In this document: piece by piece, positions 34,908-43,395 of the stretch
How the letters are laid out: each line of letters begins with the position of its first letter
How positions within the stretch are numbered: position 1 is the stretch's first letter
NCBI GenBank assembly: GCA_946187775.1
Contig: CAMHSI010000008.1
Span: forward strand, 1 to 44,695
Direction of reading: 5' to 3'
Origin: an uncultured Clostridia bacterium
Lineage (GTDB): Bacteria > Bacillota > Clostridia > Christensenellales > Aristaeellaceae
DNA length: 44,695 nucleotides
Position numbers and translations under genes: made by a program
The notes under the pieces: generated by a model
Told to the model about the DNA's origin: nothing
Databases searched by the model: none
The model's input: only the letters and a program-made list of their open reading frames with translations

Positions 34908-34924
34908 CCTATTGACATAGTAGG
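34908..34924 (+). promoter_or_regulatory. Sulfur-type operator, second copy (CCTATTGACATAGTAGG)
   Basis: Identical to 33220-33236, again around the -35 box. One flanking base on the right (C) is also shared, giving an 18-base identity. Confidence 0.6.
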
Positions 34925-34940
34925 CGAATTGGAATAAGAT
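34912..34940 (+). promoter_or_regulatory. Promoter of the leader-sulfhydrylase unit
   Basis: TTGACA (34912-34917), a 17-nt spacer, TAAGAT (34935-34940). The leader ORF begins 31 nt after the -10. Confidence 0.85.
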
Positions 34941-34970
34941 ACCGGCAGAAACAGGAAAGGAGGCGCGGAC

Positions 34971-35090
34971 ATGGCAGCGGCGAAAAAGGTTCAGGAACGG
35001 AAATGGATGTGTCGAATGCTGAACTCCCGGGCAGTAAAAATGGCTGGGGCGTCTGCATACGATTGTTTGCGCCTGAAGATGATTCAATAA
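34971..35090 (+). CDS. Leader peptide, 39 aa, with Met and Cys codons
   Basis: The ORF is preceded by a strong ribosome site (AAGGAGG, 7 nt spacing) directly downstream of a promoter, so it is very likely translated. It begins MAAAKKVQERKW, then Met13-Cys14-Arg15-Met16, and ends KMIQ; Met recurs at 24 and 37 and Cys at 32. It is basic and has no signal or known domain. The Met-Cys-Arg-Met run ends 6 nt before a segment (35024-35034) complementary to the 5' arm of the following terminator. Together with the downstream sulfhydrylase of methionine/cysteine synthesis this suggests a translation-dependent attenuator. A small functional protein is the alternative. Confidence 0.7.
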   Translation: MAAAKKVQERKWMCRMLNSRAVKMAGASAYDCLRLKMIQ

Positions 35091-35107
35091 GCGTCATCCG
35101 AGTCATT

Positions 35108-35141
35108 CCGCCCGGGAGCTCCTGCAGCTGCCGGGCTTTTT
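35108..35141 (+). terminator. Attenuator-type terminator before the sulfhydrylase gene
   Basis: GCCCGG (35110-35115) pairs with CCGGGC (35131-35136), with an inner AGCT/AGCT pairing, then T5 at 35137-35141. It lies inside the leader, 55 nt before the sulfhydrylase start. The 5' arm can instead pair over nine contiguous bases with 35024-35032 in the leader ORF, giving a competing structure. Confidence 0.75.
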
Positions 35142-35196
35142 GCGTGGCCCGGAAAAAACCAAAAAAAAGAAACAGACAGAAAGAAGGAAATGAAAA

Positions 35197-36486
35197 ATGA
35201 GCAATTACAAGTTTGAAACCCTGCAGCTTCACGTGGGCCAGGAACAGCCGGATCCGGCCACCGACGCCCGGGCGGTGCCGATCTACCAGACCACTTCCTA
35301 CGTTTTCCGCAACAGCAAGCACGCGGCGGACCGCTTCGGGCTGGCAGACGCCGGCAACATCTACGGGCGGCTGACCAACAGCACCCAGGAGGTGCTGGAA
35401 AAGCGGCTGGCGGCCCTGGAGGGCGGCAGCGCGGCCCTGGCCCTGGCCTCCGGCGCAGCGGCCGTTACCTACACCATTGAAGCCCTGGCCGCCAACGGCG
35501 GACATATTGTGGCCCAGAAGACCATCTACGGCGGCAGCTACAACCTGCTGGCCCACACCCTGCCCCAGTACGGGATTGAAACCACCTTTGTGGACGCCCA
35601 CAACCTGGCGGAGGTGGAAGGAGCCATCCGGGAAAACACCCGGGCGGTTTACCTGGAGACCCTGGGGAATCCCAACAGCGACATCCCGGATATCGACGCC
35701 ATTGCGGAAATCGCCCACCGGCACGGACTGCCGCTGGTGATTGACAATACCTTCGGAACGCCCTACCTGATCCGGCCCATCGAACACGGCGCGGACATTG
35801 TGGTGCATTCCGCCACCAAGTTCATCGGCGGCCACGGCACCACCCTGGGGGGCATCATTGTGGAAAGCGGGAAGTTTGACTGGAAGGCCTCCGGCAAATA
35901 CCCGAATATCGCCGCACCCAATCCCAGCTATCACGGGGTGTCCTTTTACGACGCGGTGGGCCCGGCGGCCTTCGTGACCTTTATCCGGGCGATCCTGCTG
36001 CGGGACACGGGCGCCACGATCTCACCCTTCAACGCCTTCCTCCTGCTGCAGGGGGTGGAAACCCTGAGCCTGCGGCTGGAACGGCACGCGGAAAACACCG
36101 CGAAGGTGGTGGAGTACCTGAAGAACCATCCGCTGGTGGAGAAGGTGCACCATCCCTCCCTGCCGGACCATCCGGACCACGCGCTGTACGAGCGGTACTT
36201 CCCCCGGGGCGGCGGTTCCATTTTCACCTTTGAGATCCGGGGCGGGAAGGAAGCGGCCTGGGCGTTTATCGACAACCTGAAGATCTTCTCCCTGCTGGCC
36301 AACGTGGCGGACGTGAAGAGCCTGGTGATCCACCCCGCCACCACAACCCATTCCCAGCTGTCCGAAGAGGAGCTGGCGGACCAGGGAATCTATCCGGGTA
36401 CGATCCGGCTCTCCATCGGCACGGAGCACATTGATGATATCCTGGCGGATCTTGAGGCCGGATTTGAGGCGGCCGGGAAGATCTGA
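35197..36486 (+). CDS. metY: O-acetylhomoserine sulfhydrylase (aminocarboxypropyltransferase)
   Basis: A 429-aa PLP enzyme of the Cys/Met-metabolism family, making homocysteine from O-acetylhomoserine and sulfide (some relatives also make cysteine). Seen: [17 protein letters not shown] at the start, [30 protein letters not shown], and PLP Lys208 in [17 protein letters not shown]. Length (429) matches the long sulfhydrylase class rather than cystathionine enzymes (about 390). A GGAA ribosome site precedes the ATG. Expression appears doubly controlled: by the shared sulfur-type operator and by the leader attenuator. It stands alone as a transcription unit, converging on the PII gene. Confidence 0.93.
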   Translation: MSNYKFETLQLHVGQEQPDPATDARAVPIYQTTSYVFRNSKHAADRFGLADAGNIYGRLTNSTQEVLEKRLAALEGGSAALALASGAAAVTYTIEALAANGGHIVAQKTIYGGSYNLLAHTLPQYGIETTFVDAHNLAEVEGAIRENTRAVYLETLGNPNSDIPDIDAIAEIAHRHGLPLVIDNTFGTPYLIRPIEHGADIVVHSATKFIGGHGTTLGGIIVESGKFDWKASGKYPNIAAPNPSYHGVSFYDAVGPAAFVTFIRAILLRDTGATISPFNAFLLLQGVETLSLRLERHAENTAKVVEYLKNHPLVEKVHHPSLPDHPDHALYERYFPRGGGSIFTFEIRGGKEAAWAFIDNLKIFSLLANVADVKSLVIHPATTTHSQLSEEELADQGIYPGTIRLSIGTEHIDDILADLEAGFEAAGKI

Positions 36487-36491
36487 TCCCT

Positions 36492-37169
36492 TTATTCCTC
36501 TTCCTCATCCAGCCGCCGCAATCCGGCCACCTGGGAAACGGGAAGGGAGAAGCAGACGGCGCCGGCGCTGCTGTCCGGCCCGGCCTTTTCGAGAATCGCC
36601 TGCATGATCGCCGCTTTTTTCGCGGTGCTTGCAACGATCAACAGCACTTCGCGTTCCGTGGCCAGGGAAAGGCCACGGAATTTTTCCGTCTGCATCAGCC
36701 CCGTGCCCTTGGCGGCGATCACCGTGCCGCCTCCGGCGCCGGCGGGGCGCGCGGCGTCCATTACCTCATCCGTATGGCCCTCGTTGAGGATTACAAAAAT
36801 CAGTTCATATTTGAAATTCATCTCCGGCTTGCCGGCTTCCGTCTGATTGCTGCCTGTCATGTATTCCAAGGTCTGTATACCTCCGATGCTTTTGATGGGA
36901 ACGGCGGCCATGATGCCGTTGCCGGGAATGTCGATATTGAGCTTCAGCTTCGTCTGCCGGAAGAGCTCCTTCATGGAATCCCGGCCGGCCACAGTGGCGG
37001 TGACGGCCTTCTCCGTGGGGCTGAGCCCGCGGATGGTCAGCAGCGCCGGGGAGGCGGTGCCGCGGCCCATCATGGTCTGGGAGACCCTGAGCCCCAGGGA
37101 GCGGTAGATTTTTTCCTGGGCGTCCCGCATGTTCCGGTCCAGGACGGAAAGCACATAATACAGTTCCAT
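36492..37169 (-). CDS. Tandem PII-type signalling protein
   Basis: A 225-aa protein built from two PII (GlnB-like) domains. Residues 1-105 begin ELYYVLSVLDRNM and are divergent. Residues about 117-215 keep the classical B-loop-like AGAGGGTVIAAKGTG and the EREVLLIVAS strand. PII proteins bind ATP/ADP and 2-oxoglutarate or other small effectors and regulate partner transporters. It begins one base after the DUF1538 stop with GGAGGTG overlapping that stop, so the membrane protein is its likely partner. No uridylylation tyrosine motif is evident. A fused double PII is uncommon. Confidence 0.8.
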   Translation of the reverse strand: MELYYVLSVLDRNMRDAQEKIYRSLGLRVSQTMMGRGTASPALLTIRGLSPTEKAVTATVAGRDSMKELFRQTKLKLNIDIPGNGIMAAVPIKSIGGIQTLEYMTGSNQTEAGKPEMNFKYELIFVILNEGHTDEVMDAARPAGAGGGTVIAAKGTGLMQTEKFRGLSLATEREVLLIVASTAKKAAIMQAILEKAGPDSSAGAVCFSLPVSQVAGLRRLDEEEE

Positions 37170-37170
37170 G

Positions 37171-38694
37171 TCACACCTCCCACAGCTCGATAATTTCGGT
37201 GCTGGCGTGGGCGGAAACCTTCCGGTTGACCGCGCTGCGGCGGGAAGAGATCACATAGATGACTCCCATGACCTGCACCGTGATCAGGGGCATCATGGCC
37301 ACCAGCGCCACCAGACCGAAGGCGTCCCTCAGGATATTGCCCCCCAGGGCGGAAACAGCGCCGGTGGCAAAGGGAAGCATGAAGGCGGCGGTGAGGGGGC
37401 CGCTGGCCACCCCGCCGGAATCGAAGGCGATGGCGGTAAAGGTATTGGGAACGAGGAAGGACAGCCCCAGGGAGATGGCGTAGCCCGGCACCACAATCCA
37501 CAGGAGGGAAATACCGGTCAGCGCCCGGAGCATGCTCAGCCCCATGGCGGAGGAGACGGCAATGGACAGGCTCAGCCCCATGGCCCTGGCGGAAATAACG
37601 CCGGCGCTCAGCTCCTCCACCTGCTTATTCAGCACATGCACCGCAGGCTCGGCGTTGATGATGAACCAGCCCATCAGCATGCTCAGGGGGATCAGCAGGA
37701 AACGCCAGGCGGGATCCGCCAGCTTTTCCCCCAGCCGGAAGCCCAGGGAGGAGAAACCCACGTTGACCCCGGTCAGGAACAGCATCAGCCCCACGGCGGT
37801 CATCAGCAGGCCGACAACGATCCGCAGCAGGGGAGCCCGCCCGAGCCGGAGGGCCGCCACCTGGAAAACCAGGAAGAAAACCACGATGGGCAGCAGCGCG
37901 ATGCCCACATCCTCCAGGCTTTCGGGAATGGCGGAAAGATAGCTGCGCCCCAGGGCTACGGTATGCGCGTAGGAGGAGAACCCGGCGGCGGCGCTGCCGG
38001 CCGGGGCAGAGCGGTAGATGAATCCCAGGATCAGGACGGCCAGGATCGGGCCGATGGAACAGAGCCCCACCAGGCCGAAGCTGTCCTCCTGGGCCCGGGC
38101 GTCGCTCCGGATGGAAGCGACACCGATGCCCAGGGCCATGATAAAGGGAACGGTCATAGGCCCGGTGGTGACGCCGCCGGAATCGAAGGCCACAGCGAAG
38201 AAATCCGGATCGGAGAGAAGCGCCAGCAGGAAAACCAGGGCGTAAAAGCCCACCAGCAGCCAGCGCAGGGAGATCCCCCGCAGGATACGGATCATGCCCG
38301 TCATCAGGAAAAGCCCGACGCCGACGGAAACAACCAGGATCAGGACCGTCGTGTTGATGGAGGGCACGTTCCCAGCCAGCACCTGCAGGTCCGGCTCGGA
38401 AACGGTCACCGCGACGCCCAGCAGGAAGCTGACGGAAAGGATCAGCGCGGGATTCCGGGAACGGGTAAGCTTCGCCCCGATGTGGGAGCCGATCTGGGAC
38501 ATGGACATTTCGGAGCCCACGGTAAAGAGCCCCATGCCGACGACCAGGAAGACCGAGCCGATGATAAAGGACAGCATCAGGTCGTTTTCCATGGGGACCC
38601 AGATCAGGCAGAGAATGGCCACAATGGTTACAATAGGCAGTACGGACGCAGAAGATTCCCGGAGTTTCTCCAACAGGACATCTTTGTTTTTCAC
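37171..38694 (-). CDS. DUF1538 membrane protein (putative transporter)
   Basis: A 507-aa protein with about 12-14 membrane helices in two homologous halves. Each half has the conserved signature A-F-D-S-G-G-V-x-x-G-P (VAFDSGGVTTGP in the first, IAFDSGGVASGP in the second), as in DUF1538. Polar residues inside helices suggest an ion or small-solute pathway. The start is a GTG at 38694, 9 nt after AAGGGG; the upstream ATG-containing extension has no ribosome site and would include a promoter-like TATAAT at 38759-38764. Pairing with a PII protein suggests gating by energy or nitrogen state. The substrate is unknown. Confidence 0.82.
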   Translation of the reverse strand: MKNKDVLLEKLRESSASVLPIVTIVAILCLIWVPMENDLMLSFIIGSVFLVVGMGLFTVGSEMSMSQIGSHIGAKLTRSRNPALILSVSFLLGVAVTVSEPDLQVLAGNVPSINTTVLILVVSVGVGLFLMTGMIRILRGISLRWLLVGFYALVFLLALLSDPDFFAVAFDSGGVTTGPMTVPFIMALGIGVASIRSDARAQEDSFGLVGLCSIGPILAVLILGFIYRSAPAGSAAAGFSSYAHTVALGRSYLSAIPESLEDVGIALLPIVVFFLVFQVAALRLGRAPLLRIVVGLLMTAVGLMLFLTGVNVGFSSLGFRLGEKLADPAWRFLLIPLSMLMGWFIINAEPAVHVLNKQVEELSAGVISARAMGLSLSIAVSSAMGLSMLRALTGISLLWIVVPGYAISLGLSFLVPNTFTAIAFDSGGVASGPLTAAFMLPFATGAVSALGGNILRDAFGLVALVAMMPLITVQVMGVIYVISSRRSAVNRKVSAHASTEIIELWEV

Positions 38695-38871
38695 GGAAGA
38701 TTCCCCTTCTTTGCTTTTTCGGCTGCTTCCGGGTCCGATGCCGGAAACGACAGAAACCATTATACCACGGTTTCCTTTGCGCTGCAGGGAGAATTCGGGA
38801 TTCTTTCCGGGTTCTTTGCCCTCCGGCAGGCCGCCGCGAGAGGAAAAGCCGCAGGCAGTGAAAAGCGGCAA

Positions 38872-38899
38872 TTGACATTCTTCGCGTTTGGTGTATAGT
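38872..38899 (+). promoter_or_regulatory. Promoter of the beta-mannosidase gene
   Basis: TTGACA (38872-38877), a 16-nt spacer, TATAGT (38894-38899). Confidence 0.8.
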
Positions 38900-38927
38900 A
38901 CAATCAAAAAAAGCGGAGGAAACCGCC

Positions 38928-41348
38928 TTGAAAATGAATCTCAATGACAACTGGAGGATGCTCAGGCAGGGCAGGGAATATCCCTGTGCCGTTCCGTGCT
39001 CCATGTATGAAACCCTGATCCGCAGCGGGGAGATTCCCGACCCGTATGTGGGGGAAAACGAATGGGAAGCCACCCGGCTTTCGGACGAGGATACGGTTTT
39101 TGAGCGCGCCGTGTCGCTGGCGGAGCCGCCCCGGGAGGGGGAGAAAACCCTGCTGCGGTTCGCCGGGCTGGATACCCTGGCGGAGGTATACTGGGACGGG
39201 GAGCTGCTGGGAAAGGCGGACAACATGCACCGCACCTGGGAATTTTCCCTGGACGGGCGGGACGGGGCCGGGGAACACCGGCTGAGGATCCTGTTCCGGT
39301 CCCCGTCCGTATATGTTACCGAGGCCCAGAAAAAGCGCCCCCTGTGGTGCGTGGGGCAGGCGATGCCGGGATATCCCCACCTGCGCAAGGCCCACTCCTC
39401 CTTCGGATGGGACTGGGGTCCCGTGCTTCCGGACATGGGGATCTGGCGGGATGTGACGCTGGAGCGCTTTGCCGGCGGGAGAATCCTGGACGTGTATTAT
39501 GAACAGGAGCACGGGGACGGCCGGGTGACGCTGACCGCCCGGATTCACACGGAGGAATGGAAAGAGGGCCTGGAAGCCCGGCTGGAGATTACCGGGCCGG
39601 AGGGAAAGACCCTGTCCGTTCCCGCGGAAAAGGGACGGGCGGAGGCGGTGATCGAAAACCCGAAGCTCTGGTGGGTCCGGGGACTGGGGGACCAGCCCCT
39701 GTATTCCTGCCGGGTGGTGCTGGAGGACCGGGGCGCGGCCGTGGACGAAAGGACGGAACGGATCGGCCTGCGGACGCTGACGGTTTCCCGGGAGAAGGAC
39801 GCCTGGGGAGAGGAGTTCACCCTCGTCAACAACGGGGTCCGGTTTTTTGCCATGGGAGCGGATTACATCCCGGAGGACCAGCTGATGCCCCGGTGTACGC
39901 CGGAGCGGACCGTACGCCTGCTGGAAGACTGCACTGCGGCCAACTACAATTTCATCCGGGTCTGGGGAGGCGGCGTGTATCCGGGGGACGCCTTCTATGA
40001 TTTCTGCGACGAGCATGGGCTGGCGGTCTGGCAGGATTTCATGTTTGCCTGCGCCAGCTATGTGCTGACACCGGACTTTGAGAAAACGGTGCGGGCCGAA
40101 ATCCGGGACAATGTGGTGAGGCTCCGGAACCACGCCTCCCTGGGCCTGTGGTGCGGAAACAACGAAATTGAATCCGCCTGGACGGACTGGGGCCTTCCGG
40201 AGGATCCGGAAGCCCGGGGGGATTACCTGAAGCTGTTCGAAAAAATCATTCCGGAGATCCTTGCGGAAACGGATCCCCGGACCTTCTACTGGCCTTCCTC
40301 TCCCTCCTCCGGGGGCGGATTCCGGGAGCCTTCCTCCGACAAGGCCGGGGACATGCACTACTGGGCGGTCTGGCACAACTTCAAACCCATAGAGGCCTTC
40401 CGGGAACACTATTACCGGTTCTGCTCCGAGTACGGGTTTGAGAGCCTTCCGGACATCAAAACCGTGCGCTTCTTCGCGGAGGAGAAGGACTGGGACCTGT
40501 GCGGGACGGTGATGGAGGCCCACCAGAAGTGCGACCAGGGAACGGAGAAAATGCTCTATTACCTCGGGCAGATGACGAATTACGCCTATGATTTCCCGAG
40601 GCTGGTTTACTGCTCCCAGCTGGTGCAGGCGGACTGCATCCGTTCCAACGTGGAGCATATGCGGAGGGCCCGGGGCCGGTGCATGGGATCCGCTTACTGG
40701 CAGGTCAATGACTCGAACCCGGTGATTTCCTGGTCCAGCATTGACTATTTCGGCCGCTGGAAGGCGCTCCACTACGCGGCACGGAGGTTTTACGCGCCGA
40801 TTCTCCTGTCCTGCGAGGACGCGGATCCGCTGCACCCCGTACTGCATGTGACCAACGATACCCGGGAGGCGCAGACGCTGCGGATCAGCTGCCGGCTGCG
40901 GGACGCTTCCGCCCGGGTGCTGCGGGAATATGAAACGGAGGCGGAGGTTCCGGCCCTGACGGCGGCAGCCTGCCTGCCCTTGGACCTGGAGAAGGAACTG
41001 GCCTCCCGGGAGGATAAGCGCAGCCGCTACCTGGAATACACGCTGGAGAAGGACGGCCGGGTCATCGGCGCCGGAACCACCCTTTTTGTACGGCCCAAGG
41101 CCTTTGCCTTCCAGAAGGCGGAAATCGGCGTCCGGATCGAGGAAACGGAGGACGCGTACCGGCTGACGCTCGCCGCGTCCTGCTTCGCCAAGAGCGTGTG
41201 CCTTTCCCTGCGGGAAGGGGATTGCGTGTTCAGCGACAACTGGTTTGACATCCACGGCGGCGAGCCGGTTACGGTGACGGTGGACAAAGCCCGGTGCGGC
41301 CTGGGTCCGGAGGAATTCCGGGACCAGCTGGAGATTGCCAGCTACTGA
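38928..41348 (+). CDS. GH2-family beta-mannosidase
   Basis: An 806-aa cytoplasmic glycosidase removing beta-mannose from the non-reducing end of mannan- or N-glycan-derived oligosaccharides. It shows the GH2 layout: jelly-roll N-domain (SLNDNW-like LNDNWRMLRQG start, HSSFGWDWGP block), immunoglobulin-like domain, TIM barrel and C-terminal domains. The acid/base is Glu413 in WCGNNEIES and the nucleophile is Glu501 in CSEYGFES, both in beta-mannosidase rather than beta-galactosidase context. No signal peptide. A TTG start is chosen because GGAGG lies 8 nt before it; an ATG two codons later would be 14 nt away. It heads a carbohydrate-related cluster with an esterase and a sugar kinase. Confidence 0.9.
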   Translation: MKMNLNDNWRMLRQGREYPCAVPCSMYETLIRSGEIPDPYVGENEWEATRLSDEDTVFERAVSLAEPPREGEKTLLRFAGLDTLAEVYWDGELLGKADNMHRTWEFSLDGRDGAGEHRLRILFRSPSVYVTEAQKKRPLWCVGQAMPGYPHLRKAHSSFGWDWGPVLPDMGIWRDVTLERFAGGRILDVYYEQEHGDGRVTLTARIHTEEWKEGLEARLEITGPEGKTLSVPAEKGRAEAVIENPKLWWVRGLGDQPLYSCRVVLEDRGAAVDERTERIGLRTLTVSREKDAWGEEFTLVNNGVRFFAMGADYIPEDQLMPRCTPERTVRLLEDCTAANYNFIRVWGGGVYPGDAFYDFCDEHGLAVWQDFMFACASYVLTPDFEKTVRAEIRDNVVRLRNHASLGLWCGNNEIESAWTDWGLPEDPEARGDYLKLFEKIIPEILAETDPRTFYWPSSPSSGGGFREPSSDKAGDMHYWAVWHNFKPIEAFREHYYRFCSEYGFESLPDIKTVRFFAEEKDWDLCGTVMEAHQKCDQGTEKMLYYLGQMTNYAYDFPRLVYCSQLVQADCIRSNVEHMRRARGRCMGSAYWQVNDSNPVISWSSIDYFGRWKALHYAARRFYAPILLSCEDADPLHPVLHVTNDTREAQTLRISCRLRDASARVLREYETEAEVPALTAAACLPLDLEKELASREDKRSRYLEYTLEKDGRVIGAGTTLFVRPKAFAFQKAEIGVRIEETEDAYRLTLAASCFAKSVCLSLREGDCVFSDNWFDIHGGEPVTVTVDKARCGLGPEEFRDQLEIASY

Positions 41349-41413
41349 GGGAAAACCGGGACTGCACCTGCCGCGCGCCGCGGGGAAAAGGACGCAGATA
41401 CGTTTTTTTCCGG

Positions 41414-41443
41414 TTGTCCTTTTGGCGGAACCTCCTGTATAAT
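41414..41443 (+). promoter_or_regulatory. Promoter of the esterase-kinase-transporter unit
   Basis: TTGTCC (41414-41419), an 18-nt spacer, TATAAT (41438-41443), 42 nt before the esterase start. Confidence 0.7.
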
Positions 41444-41484
41444 AAAGAAAAAGAACGGAAACTGAAAAAAACGGAGGGTCGTTT

Positions 41485-42255
41485 ATGGCATATTTCAGGG
41501 CGGAATACTATTCAAAAGCGCTGTGCAGGGACATCAACTTTGAGGTGCTGATTCCCAATGATCCCCGGGGAGAGGAGGCGGCGGAGGAAAAGCCCATGCG
41601 CACCCTTTTCCTGCTTCACGGGTACAGCGGAAAGGCCTGGAACTTCATGCCGGCGGATTTTCCGGAGAGGTACCATACGGCCCTGGTGCTTCCCATCGCG
41701 GAAAACTCCTTCTACCTCAACATGCCGGCCAGCGGCCGCGCTTACCAGACCATGGTGGGGGAGGAGCTGGTGAAGTATGTCCGGAAGACCTTCAACCTGG
41801 CCCGGACGCCGGAGGACACCGCTATTGTCGGGTTCTCCATGGGCGGCTTCGGCGCGCTGCACACGGGGCTGGCCTATCCGGAAACCTTCGGGAAAATCGG
41901 AGCCATGAGCTCCGCCCTGATCGTGCACGAGGTGGCGCAGATGAAGCCGGGCCAGGGAACCCCCATCGCGAACTATGATTATTACCTGGACATTTTCGGG
42001 GATCCTTCGAAGCTGCTGGAAAGCGATAAGAACCCGGAAACCCAGATCCGGAACCTGAAGGCTGCCGGAAAGAAAATCCCGGATATTTACATGACCTGCG
42101 GGACGGAGGATTTCCTGATCGAAAACAACCGGGAATTCCACCGGTTCCTGGAAGCGGAGAGCGTGGAGCACCGGTATGTTGAGGCCCCCGGGATCCACAA
42201 CGGGGAATACTGGCTGGAGCACGCCCGGGATATTGTGCGGTGGATGTATGAATAA
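41485..42255 (+). CDS. Esterase of the EstA/S-formylglutathione-hydrolase-like family
   Basis: A 256-aa alpha/beta hydrolase. The nucleophile elbow is GFSMGGFGAL (Ser near residue 118), the oxyanion region is LFLLHGYSGKAW, the acid lies in TCGTEDFLIENN and the histidine in EAPGIHNGEYW. The family includes tributyrin esterases and acetyl/feruloyl esterases; in a mannan-degradation setting, deacetylation of acetylated oligosaccharides is a fair guess. No signal peptide, so it works inside the cell. GGAGG precedes the start. It is followed 27 bp later by the sugar kinase. Confidence 0.88.
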   Translation: MAYFRAEYYSKALCRDINFEVLIPNDPRGEEAAEEKPMRTLFLLHGYSGKAWNFMPADFPERYHTALVLPIAENSFYLNMPASGRAYQTMVGEELVKYVRKTFNLARTPEDTAIVGFSMGGFGALHTGLAYPETFGKIGAMSSALIVHEVAQMKPGQGTPIANYDYYLDIFGDPSKLLESDKNPETQIRNLKAAGKKIPDIYMTCGTEDFLIENNREFHRFLEAESVEHRYVEAPGIHNGEYWLEHARDIVRWMYE

Positions 42256-42282
42256 ACCGGAAGGAAAAAGGAGGACACGCCG

Positions 42283-43374
42283 ATGATGACCCACGGAAAC
42301 CCATTGCAGAAACAGAATACCATCCGTAAAAAATTCATTACCATGGGGGAGATCATGCTGCGGCTGTCCCCGCCGAATTACGAGAAGATCCGCATGGCCA
42401 GCTCCTTTGAGGCTTCCTACGGCGGAAGCGAGGCGAACATCGCCCTGGCCCTGGCCAGCCTGGGGGTGGATTCCACCTTCTTCTCCGTGGTGCCCAACAA
42501 CTCCCTGGGGAAGAGCGCCATCCGTTCCCTGCGCTCCTGCGACGTGCACTGCACGCCGGTGATCCTTTCCTCCCCGGAGGAAACGCCCTCCTTCCGGCTG
42601 GGAACCTACTACCTGGAAACCGGCTTCGGCATTCGGGCCAGCAAGGTGATCTATGACCGGAAGCATTCCGCCCTGACAGAATACGATTTCTCCGGCTACG
42701 ACCTGAAGGCGCTGCTGGACGGCTTTGACTGGCTCCATCTCTCCGGCATCACGCCGGCCCTGTCTCCCTCCTGCGCCGAGCTGATCATGAACCTGCTGAA
42801 GACGGCGAAGGAGATGGGGCTGACGGTTTCCTTCGACGGGAATTTCCGCTCCGCCCTGTGGAGCTGGGAGGAGGCGCGGGACTTCTGCACCGGCTGCCTG
42901 CCCTATGTGGACGTGCTGCTGGGCATCGAGCCCTACCATCTGTGGAAGGATCCGGAAAACCCCGCGGCGGGGGACTGGAAGGACGGCGTTCCGCTGCAGC
43001 CGGATTACGAGCAGCAGGATGAGATCTTCCAGCGGTTTGTGGAAAGATGGCCCAACCTGAAGTGCATCGCCCGGCATGTGCGCTACGCCCACTCCGGATC
43101 GGAGAACAGCCTGAAGGCTTTTATGTGGTATGACGGGCACACCTTTGAAAGCCGGCAGTTCACCTTCACGATCCTGGACCGGGTGGGCGGCGGGGACGCC
43201 TTTGCCTCCGGCCTGATCTACGCCATGCTCTGCGGCGACAAGCCCATGGACATCCTGAACTTCGCCGTGGCTTCCTCGGTGATCAAGCACACCATCCATG
43301 GGGACGCGAACATCACCGACGACGCGAAGGTGATCCGGAACCTGATGAATATGAACTATGACATCAAACGGTAA
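42283..43374 (+). CDS. kdgK: PfkB-family sugar kinase, probable 2-keto-3-deoxygluconate kinase
   Basis: A 363-aa ribokinase-fold enzyme. Seen: FITMGEIMLRLSPPN at the N-terminus, YGGSEANIALALASLG substrate-binding block, SFDGNFRSALWS, and the catalytic DRVGGGDAFASGLIYA with base Asp305. The first two blocks match KDG kinases, which phosphorylate 2-keto-3-deoxygluconate to KDPG in uronate breakdown; fructokinase-like specificity is the alternative. It is longer than typical KdgK (about 310-340) owing to insertions around 220-245. GGAGG lies upstream, with two adjacent ATGs; the first is used. No KDPG aldolase is in the window. Confidence 0.82.
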   Translation: MMTHGNPLQKQNTIRKKFITMGEIMLRLSPPNYEKIRMASSFEASYGGSEANIALALASLGVDSTFFSVVPNNSLGKSAIRSLRSCDVHCTPVILSSPEETPSFRLGTYYLETGFGIRASKVIYDRKHSALTEYDFSGYDLKALLDGFDWLHLSGITPALSPSCAELIMNLLKTAKEMGLTVSFDGNFRSALWSWEEARDFCTGCLPYVDVLLGIEPYHLWKDPENPAAGDWKDGVPLQPDYEQQDEIFQRFVERWPNLKCIARHVRYAHSGSENSLKAFMWYDGHTFESRQFTFTILDRVGGGDAFASGLIYAMLCGDKPMDILNFAVASSVIKHTIHGDANITDDAKVIRNLMNMNYDIKR

Positions 43375-43395
43375 ATAACGGGGGTGCTTTTTCAG

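Noticed and set aside
38904-41255. A 783-codon open frame on the minus strand.
   Set aside because: It is antisense to the GH2 beta-mannosidase, with no ribosome site or recognisable domain.
41349-41410. CCGCG-CGC-CGCGG palindrome after the beta-mannosidase gene as a terminator.
   Set aside because: The stem is short and the T-run lies too far downstream (about 24 nt), so it does not make a normal rho-independent terminator.
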